DNA from: Inia geoffrensis
Taxonomy: Eukaryota; Chordata; Mammalia; Artiodactyla; Iniidae
Direction: 5' to 3'
Assembly (NCBI GenBank): GCA_036417435.1
Contig: CM070902.1
Location: 140,171,886 to 140,235,885, forward strand
DNA length: 64,000 bases
This document shows, piece after piece, positions 56,941 to 64,000 of the stretch. How positions within the stretch are numbered: position 1 is the first letter of the stretch; the number at the start of each line of letters is the position of its first letter. The position numbers and the translations under genes were made by a program. Under the pieces are notes generated by a model, which saw only the letters and a list, made by a program, of their open reading frames with translations, searched no databases and was not told where the DNA came from.

Positions 56941-58790
56941 CAAGTCTTAACAAATTTAATAATATTGAACTCATACCAAGTATCTTTTCTGACCACAGTG
57001 GAATGAAATCAGTAGTAGAAGGAAACTGGAAAATACACAGATGTGTGGAAATTAAGCAACACAGTCTTAAAAAACTAATGGGTCAAAGGAGAAACTACAA
57101 GGGTAATTAGAAAATATCTTGATACAAATGAAATCTAAAATGACATACCAAAACTTATGGGATGCAGAGAAAGCAATATGGAGAGGAAAGTTCATAGTGA
57201 TAAATGCCTACTTTAAAAAAAAGAATAATCTCAAGTCAATAACCTAATCTATGCTTCAAGGAACTAGAAAAAGAAGAGCAAACTAAACCTAAAGTTAGCA
57301 GAGGAATGGAAGTGGTAAAGATTAGAGCAGAAATAAATGAAATAGAGACTAAAAAGGAAATAGAAAAACTCAACAAAACTGAGTCAGGTTTTTTTTTAAA
57401 AGACCAAAAAAACTGAGAAATTCTTAGCTAGAATAATTAAGGAAAAAAGAGAGGACTTAACTAAAAGCAGAAATGAAAGAGTAGGCATTACAGCTAATGC
57501 TAGGAATATAAAAAGAACTATGGGACTACTATGAACAATTACATGCCAACAAATTGTATAACCTAGAAGAAATAGATGTTCTTAGAAACATACAACCTAT
57601 CAAGACTGAAGAAATAAAAACCTGAACAGACTATCGCTAATAAGGAAATTGAATCAATAATCAAAAACCTCTGAATGAGGAAAAGCCCAGGACTAAATGG
57701 CTTCACTGGAGAATTCTACCAAACATTAAAGAAGAATTAACACCAATTCTCCTCAACTCTTCCAAAAAATAAAGAGGAGGGAACACTTCCAAACTCATTT
57801 TCTGAGTTTAGCATTGCCCTGAAACCACAGCCAGATAAAGACACTAAAAGAAAATAAAGCTACAGATTAATATCCCCGATTGATGTTAATGCAAAAATCC
57901 TCAACAGTATTGTAGGAAACCAAATTCAAGAGCACATTAGAAGGGTCATACCCTATGGCCAACTGGGATTTATTCCTGAAATGTAAAGCTGGTTCAACAT
58001 ATGAAAAAAAATCAATGTAATACGTGACATTAACAGAGTGAAGGACAAAAACTACACGATCATCTCAATAGATGCAGAGAAAGTATTTGACAAAATTCAA
58101 CACCCTTTAATAATAAAAACACTCAACAAATTACAAATAAAAGGAAACTCCTTCAGAATAATAAGATCATATATGAAAAGCCCACAGCCAACATCATATG
58201 CAACAAAAATCAGTTGTATTTCTACATACTATCAGTGAACAATCCGAAAAGGAAAATAAGACAGTAATCCCATTTATAATAGCATAAAAAGCAATACTTA
58301 GGAATAAACTTAACCAAGGGGGCAGAAGACTTGTACAATGAGTGAAAAGTGTAAAACATAGCTGAAAGAATTAAAGAAGACACAAATAAATGGGAAGATA
58401 TCTTGTGTTCATGGACTGAAGGACTTAAAATTGTTAAAAATGCATGCTACCCAAAGTGATCTACAGGTTCAGTGTAATTCCTATCAATGTCCCAATGGCA
58501 TTTTTTTACAGTAATGAAAAATCCACCCTAAAATTTACATGGAATCTCAAGGGTCACCGAATAGCCAAAACAATCTGAAAAAGAATAACAAATTTAGAGG
58601 TCTCACACTTCAGGATTTCAAACATATTACAAAGCTACAGTAATCAAAACATTATGGTACTTGCTTAAAGAGAGATACATAGACTAATGGAACAGAATAG
58701 AGTCCAGAAATGAATCCTTGTATTTACGGTGAAATGATCTTCTATAAGGATACAAAACCATGCAGTGGGGAAAGAGTAATCTCTTAAGCA

Positions 58791-59112
58791 GGACTTCCCT
58801 GATGGCGCAGTGGTTAAGAATCTGCCTGCCAATGCAGGGGACACGGGTTCGAGTCCTGGTTTGGGAAGATTCTACATGCTGTGGAGCAACTAAGCCCGCA
58901 AGCCACAACTACTGAGCCTGCATGCCACAACTACTGAAGCCCACATGCCTAGAGCCCATGCTCTGCAACAAGAGAAGCCACTGCAATGAGAAGCCAGCAC
59001 ACTGCAACAGAGAGTAGCCCCTGCTCGCTGTGACTAGAGAAAGCCCGTGCACAGCAATGAAGACCCAACACAGTCAAAAATAAATAAATAAATAAATAAA
59101 GAAATAAATTTC
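58791..59112 (+). mobile_element. CHR-type SINE (long form), sense
   Basis: The 12-bp duplication ATCTCTTAAGCA lies at 58779-58790 and 59113-59124. Head GGACTTCCCTGATGGCGCAG at left, tail of AAAT units at right. Confidence 0.95.
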
Positions 59113-59549
59113 ATCTCTTAAGCACATGGTGTTTTAAAAAGTGGATAACCACATGGAAAAGAATGAAGTTGGATCCTTACCTTCCATACATTAAAATTAA
59201 CTCAAAATAAAGACTTAAACATAAGACCTACACATAAGATTTCTGCATGAAAACACATGAAGAGCTTCATGACATTGAGTTTGGCAATGATTTCTTGGAT
59301 ATGACACCAAAAAAAATGGGAAACAAAGACAGAAATAGACAATGAAATGAGACTTCATCAAGCTTAAAATCTTTTGTGCATTGAAATTTTTGTGCATCAA
59401 GGAACAGTGTAAAAAGGCAACCCATGAAATGGGAGACAGTATTTTATACCAAATATCTGATAAAGTGTTAATAATATCCAGAGTATATGATGAACTCCTA
59501 CAACTCAACAAGAACAACAAACCCAACTCATTTAAAAAGTGGGCAAAGG

Positions 59550-59756
59550 GGCTTCCCTGGTGGTGCAGTGGTTGAGAGTCTGCCTGCCGATGCAGGGGAC
59601 ACAGGTTCATGACCTGGTTCGGGAAGATCCCACATGCAGCGGAGCAGGTGGGCCTGTGAGCCATGGCTGCTGAGCCTGCGCATCCGGAGCCTGTGCTCCC
59701 CAACAGGAGAGGCCACAACAGTGGGAGGCCCGCGTACCACAAAAACAAAACAAAAC
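59550..59756 (+). mobile_element. CHR-2-like SINE (short form), sense
   Basis: The 16-bp duplication AAAAAGTGGGCAAAGG lies at 59534-59549 and 59757-59772. Head GGCTTCCCTGGTGGTGCAG at left, end GGCCCGCGTACCACAAAAAC at right. Confidence 0.96.
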
Positions 59757-60857
59757 AAAAAGTGGGCAAAGGACTTGAATAGAATTTTTTCCAAAGATAA
59801 TATATAAATGTGTAACAGGCATATGAAAAAATGCTCAAAGTCACTAGTTATCAGATAAATGTCAATCAGAACCACAGTAGATAATCACCTTACACCCATT
59901 AGTGTGACCATTATTAAATGAAAATAAGTGTGGTTTAGGGTGTGTGGAGAAATTGGTACCCTTATGCAATGTTGGTGGGAATGTAAAATGGTGCAGCCTC
60001 TATGGAAAACAATATGGTGATTCTTCAAGAAATAAAAAATAGAATTACCACATGATTGAGCAGTCTTACTTCTATGTATATATCCAAAAGAACTGAAAGT
60101 AGGATATGAAAGAGCTGTTTGTACACCCATGTTCATTGCAGCATTATTCACAATAGATAAGAGGTCAAAGAAACCTAATTGTCTATGGATGGATGAATAA
60201 AGAAAATGTGGTATGTATTTACAATGGAATATTATTCGGCCTTAAAAAAGAAAAAAAAACCCTGACACATCCTACAGCATGGGTGAATCTTAAGGATGTT
60301 ATACCAGTCACAAAATGACAAATACTCTGTGACTCCCCTCGTTTGAGTTATATAAAGTAGTCAAACTCATGGAATCATAAAGTAGAATGATGTTTGCCAG
60401 GGTACGGGGGGAAGTGGAAATGAGTTGTTATTCAACAGGAATTTCAATTTCACAAGACATAAAAGTTCTAGAGATTTGTTGTACAGTAGTGTGCTGTAGT
60501 TAACAAGACTGCACTGTACACTTAAAAATGTTTAAGATGGTAAATTTTATATTATGTTCTTTTTACAAAAATTTAAAAAAGACAATACAATGAAAAAAAC
60601 AAAACATGCTGTGTAGGATATTAATTTTACATTTTTTTAAATGTAAGGTTTTAATGTCAAGTTGACTTGATTTCCATTATATCTTTAAAATGAATTCAGT
60701 CTACTTTAGAGGTAACTAAGCATGCAAGGCATCTCTTAATTGACATTGTTAGGAAGATGATCAGTGTTCTACTTAAATTTTTATATTTCTGGTGATTTGT
60801 AGTTAATTTTTCTTTTTGTGGCCTATCTTAACTGTTCTACTTTTTATTAATTCTTAG

Positions 60858-61055
60858 GGTACATTTAAATTTAAAGCAGAAAGTGACCTGTTCCTTGCTG
60901 AGCATCACAAACTTTTATTGTATGATGGCAAACTCTCTAGTGCCATTGCATTCACATACAATCCACGCGCCACAGATGCCCAGCTCTGCCTTGAATCATC
61001 CCCTAAGGACAACTCTTCAATTTTTGTTCATTCACCACATGCACTCATGCTCCAG
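60858..61055 (+). CDS. LRBA: LRBA coding exon 8 of window
   Basis: The acceptor TTAATTCTTAG ends at 60857; the donor is CAG/GTACTG with GT at 61056. 66 codons, phase 0 on both sides: [20 protein letters not shown] through [13 protein letters not shown], about residues 388-453, just after the lectin-like domain. CLESSPKDN and [11 protein letters not shown] are shared with NBEA. The 177-bp intron after it is one of the shortest. The 61-codon frame at 60883 is out of frame and not real. Confidence 0.97.
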
Positions 61056-61232
61056 GTACTGGCGGTAATATTTTAAGAATATTTTTAATGGTAAATTTTG
61101 ATGTATTATTGAGTTGTATTTGGTAGCTTCTGACATGTAATGTAACATTTTATTGTTCTTGTTATGTTTCATTTTGAATTGTTTTGGAAAAGAATCATTG
61201 GAATCTTTACTGTGTTTTTTTTGTTTTACAAG

Positions 61233-61366
61233 GATGTGAAGGCGGTTTTAACACATTCCATCCAAAGTGCCATGCATTCAATTGGAGGAGTACAAGTGCT
61301 GTTTCCACTTTTTGCACAGTTGGATTATAGGCAATATTTATCTGATGAAGTTGACTTGACTGTATG
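61233..61366 (+). CDS. LRBA: LRBA coding exon 9 of window (start of armadillo-like region)
   Basis: The acceptor TGTTTTACAAG ends at 61232 (AAG, less usual than CAG, but behind a good T-tract); the donor is ATG/GTGAGT with GT at 61367. 134 bases encode [20 protein letters not shown] through DEVDLTV plus two bases of a Cys codon. It belongs to the alpha-solenoid (DUF4704-type) region, about residues 454-498; [13 protein letters not shown] is a family motif. Confidence 0.96.
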
Positions 61367-61584
61367 GTGAGTGCTTTTGTTTTTTCTTTCATTTGATGTG
61401 AGAGTTATTTTCATCACTGTTGAGCTGCACAATATTATTTTCAAACTTTAAAATTTGTTGTAGGGTTAAAAGAGAATATAAAGAAATTTTTGAACTATAA
61501 TTATTATAAATTCAATTCAATAATAATATTAATTTAAGTTCTTTATCAGTAGGAAGCATGGAAGCTCTAAAAAAAATAATGTTT

Positions 61585-61872
61585 TTTAAAATAATTAATT
61601 AATTTATGGCTGCATTGGGTCTTGATTGCTGGGCACAGGCTTTCTCTAGTTGTGGCAAGTGGAGGCTACTCTTTGTTGCGGTGCGCGGGCTTCTAATTGT
61701 GGTGGCTTCTTTTTGTTACGGAGCACGGGCTCTGGATACATTGGCTTCAGTAGTTGTGGCACATGGGCTTAGCTGCTCCGTGGCATGTGGGATCTTCCCA
61801 GACCAGGGCTCGAACCCGTGTCCCCTTCATTGGCAGGTGGATTCTTAACCACTGCGCCACCAGGGAAGTCCC
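61585..61872 (-). mobile_element. CHR-type SINE (long form)
   Basis: TTAATTAATTTATGGCTGCAT tail junction at left, head GCGCCACCAGGGAAGTCCC at right; AATAATGTT flanks both sides (61576 region and 61873-61881). Confidence 0.93.
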
Positions 61873-63356
61873 AATAATGTTATTTTCAAATAAAGTTAGA
61901 TGTAGTGATAATAGATTTATAAGAAATGTATGTATTTTTGTCTAAAATATAGTTTTAAAATATTTTAAATGGTTATGTGGCAGTGATTTCTTATGGTAAT
62001 TCATCTTTCCATATTTAATTATTATTGATTGCTAGTAAGTAATTGAAATCTAAAAATTTTTGATTATGTTACATAATAAGTGATATGGTTTTTAAAAATT
62101 AGATCATAAATTTGGCACCTTTGTCTCCTTTGTTGTAGTGTTGAGTGTAGAAAAGGAAGAGACATGAATTCTAGGACGAGTTATTACAATGTTGGAAAGG
62201 ATGTCTAAATGAATTTTTCATGGCTGTATAATTTAGTGAATCTATTTATAATAAAGTAATTATGTTTAATTATTTGAGTGATTTTAATGTTTTTCGTTCT
62301 CCTTTTTTGAAATTCTCTTTCTAATTTCTACTTTTATGTGCGACTTGAGGTTTACTACCAATGTATATATTTAATGATGTAATAATCTTTCCAGATTATT
62401 TTTAGGCAATGGAATGGCTTTTTTTTTAAAGGAATTATGTATCAAAGCTAGTATTGACTACATTTAAAAAATTTGAAATAATATTATTCTTGATATATTG
62501 CTGCTTCATAAAATTTTTTTGCATCCTGGTCTAAAACCTTTATAACAGGGCTCAGTTTCTTTTTTTTTTTTTATTAACTTTTCAACATTATTGGAATTGC
62601 TGACAGTTAAAAGTACTTTTGTGGAGGAGGTTGGCTGTTCTCCCTTTCTTTGTGGGAATCTCTCAAGACTTTTGAGAAGGACTAACAACCAACCTTATTC
62701 CATTCCATTTTGAGTATCTACAAGTTGTGAGGTTGGGAGCATGGCTGTAGTCTTACTACTTTACAATTTTTCTGTTGGGATAATGAACAAAATTCTTAAA
62801 TTATTATTCAAGTACTTCAGTTTGTCTACAGCTTTACTTTCTTATTTTCCCCTTTATGAACCCTGTGCTCCGTTCAAATTAGGCCAGTTTGGAGCCCTAA
62901 CACAATTGGAGGCTATCTATCCTAGTCTGTTTGCTCCACATCTTTTCCTTCTATTTGGTCTCTAACCCTCCAAAATTGAATTCACTTGCTCATCTAAGTT
63001 ACATCCATTCTTCAGGGCTTTAATATACTTATGTTAGTCATTTTATTACTTGTTTTTGGACATTCCTAATTTTGCTCTATTTCATGCATGTTTTTCATAT
63101 TGTTTCTAAGTGATTCATTTATTAATATATTTGTGATAAAGGATATGAACTAAATATTTGAGTAATAAATCCTAATCTTACATTAAATTTTAGTCCTAAA
63201 ATAATGTTGGAGGCAGTTTTAGTAGAGTGTCAATTTCCTTGGAATAGAAACTTTTTATTAAGGTAGATGAAAGACTGCATCTATTTAACACCCCCCCCCC
63301 CCTTTTTAAAAAACAGAATATGTTTTTTCAAACCAATGTATTTTTTCTTATTCCAG
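61873..63356. other. Intron; (C)12 run, otherwise nothing recognised
   Basis: Unassigned intron. A run of 12 C lies at 63291-63302, about 54 bp upstream of the next exon, and precedes its pyrimidine tract. Confidence 0.5.
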
Positions 63357-63465
63357 TTCAACTTTGCTGGCTTTTATCATGGAGCTGTTGAAGAACTCAA
63401 TTGCTATGCAAGAGCAGATGCTTGCCTGCAAGGGCTTTTTGGTAATAGGATATAGTCTTGAGAAG
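63357..63465 (+). CDS. LRBA: LRBA coding exon 10 of window (armadillo-like region)
   Basis: The acceptor TTATTCCAG ends at 63356; the donor is AAG/GTAAAG with GT at 63466. 109 bases complete the split Cys codon and encode STLLAFIMELLKNSIAMQEQ through FLVIGYSLEK, about residues 498-534; phase 0 at the end. Amphipathic helices with the LRBA/NBEA motif KGFLVIGY. Confidence 0.97.
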
Positions 63466-63775
63466 GTAAAGTATCAAATGCTTTACATTTTTGATTCTTA
63501 ATTTGCAGGCCATGGAACTTAGTCTCCTAAGTGGTTGAGAAATTCTGTCTGCAAGTGTGTCTCCTTGGTTATATAAAATTACCTAAATTAAAATAACCTT
63601 TTGTTGTTTTAACTTGCCCCCACTGCTTTATTAGGGGAATGTGGTACTGAGTCTCATGGCGTCTTTAACTTTGAGCATATAATTTGTGGACCTACTTTTT
63701 TCTGGTATTGACAGCCTTTAATTTACTTACCTTGCCTTGTGTTGGTAGTGACCTTTGAAATATCTTCCTCTTCAG
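63466..63775. other. Intron with nothing recognised
   Basis: A 310-bp intron between two coding exons; no repeat recognised. Confidence 0.6.
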
Positions 63776-63928
63776 TCTTCCAAATCCCATGTCAACAGAG
63801 CAGTACTTGAACTTTGCCTTGCATTTTCAAAATATCTGAGTAATCTGCAGAATGGGATGCCCCTACTCAAGCAATTGTGTGATCACATTCTTCTTAACCC
63901 AGCTATATGGATTCATACCCCAGCCAAG
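63776..63928 (+). CDS. LRBA: LRBA coding exon 11 of window (armadillo-like region)
   Basis: The acceptor CCTCTTCAG ends at 63775; the donor is AAG/GTAATA with GT at 63929. 51 codons, phase 0 on both sides: SSKSHVNRAVLELCLAFSKY through NPAIWIHTPAK, about residues 535-585. LLKQLCDHILLNPAIW is strongly family-specific. The gene continues to the right of the window. Confidence 0.97.
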
Positions 63929-64000
63929 GTAATACATATATTGATTTTGTGCTAATATGTTCAGTAAGTTTTTGTACTTGAGAAGAGTGATAATTATAAG

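Larger units (their letters stand above)
55655..60590 (+). mobile_element. Old L1, near full length, sense to LRBA, with three SINEs
   Basis: Order of parts on the plus strand: 5' region (CCATGGTAACCACAAATAAA near 56180), endonuclease region (TATATGAAGCAAACATTGAC near 56670), RT (58038-58238 translates to [19 protein letters not shown]), C-terminal region, and the 3' end near 60575 followed by an A-rich tail. Frames are broken throughout. SINEs lie at 55736-56051, 58791-59112 and 59550-59756. It is the only long L1 in the sense direction, and it is old. Confidence 0.8.
9412..63928 (+). other. LRBA: LRBA gene, partial (11 internal coding exons)
   Basis: Spliced in order, the eleven exons give 513 codons with no stop. 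From recall the product is nearly identical to human LRBA and clearly further from its paralogue NBEA; for example the segment GGQFDLEMNFIIQEGESI and the lectin-domain segment [18 protein letters not shown] are LRBA-like. LRBA is a large (~2,860 residues) cytosolic and endomembrane BEACH-WD40 scaffold that protects CTLA-4 from lysosomal degradation during vesicle recycling; human loss causes immune dysregulation. Only the N-terminal part (about residues 73-585) is here; the start codon, the PH-BEACH and WD40 domains are outside. Introns range from 87 bp to 21 kb. Residue numbers are estimates from memory of the human protein. Confidence 0.95.

Noticed and set aside
60883..61068. 61-codon frame overlapping LRBA exon 60858-61055
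   Set aside because: It is in a different frame from the exon that splices in phase with its neighbours.
9412..63928. Assignment to NBEA instead of LRBA
   Set aside because: NBEA shares the domain plan, but the wording I recall for NBEA differs at many places in these exons while LRBA fits nearly residue by residue. An alignment would settle it.
1..64000. A new defence, toxin, viral or biosynthetic system
   Set aside because: No such gene set is present. All coding signal outside LRBA is explained by L1 and SINE sequence; no endogenous retroviral gag, pol or env pattern was seen.

Overview
This window is vertebrate nuclear DNA from a mammal, most likely a cetacean (whale, dolphin or porpoise). 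The evidence is a very high density of CHR-type tRNA-derived SINEs, both the short form ending in a GGCCCGCGTACC-like motif plus A tail and the long form with an (AAAT)n tail, together with a LINE-1 family of matching age. There is no bacterial, phage or CRISPR content.

One protein-coding gene is visible, on the + strand: the N-terminal part of LRBA (lipopolysaccharide-responsive beige-like anchor protein). Eleven coding exons (9412-9643, 9862-9962, 23150-23245, 36656-36777, 36865-36991, 37687-37806, 39614-39760, 60858-61055, 61233-61366, 63357-63465, 63776-63928) have AG/GT boundaries and compatible phases, and join into 513 uninterrupted codons. They correspond roughly to residues 73-585 of the ~2,860-residue human protein: an N-terminal helical-repeat part, the ConA-like/laminin-G-like lectin domain (exons 4-7 here), and the start of the following armadillo-like region. 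The first coding exon lies upstream of the window and the gene continues beyond it.

The introns are dominated by retroelements. (a) 1-9411: old L1 pieces, CHR SINEs and a 34-bp insert that looks like a retroposed 5' half of tRNA-Glu. (b) The 13-kb intron 9963-23149 holds an 8-kb full-length antisense L1 (10116-18103) with 19-bp target-site duplications and a second L1 3' end behind it, best read as a 3' transduction. (c) The 13-kb intron 23246-36655 holds truncated L1s and a 7.5-kb chimeric block of two antisense L1 pieces (27636-35172) splitting an older L1. (d) 36656-39760 is exon-dense with an 87-bp intron. (e) The 21-kb intron 39761-60857 contains an old antisense L1 split by a second full-length L1 (44605-52693), also with an apparent 3' transduction, then a patchwork of older L1s ending in a + strand L1 (55655-60590). 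(f) 60858-64000 holds the last four exons.

Both full-length L1s, the chimeric block and most SINEs lie antisense to LRBA. I found no new multi-gene system. The unusual content is in how the retroelements were assembled: two L1-in-L1 3' transductions, the L1-L1 chimera, the tailless tRNA-half insertion, and the two GC-rich L1 5'UTRs that could act on LRBA transcription.
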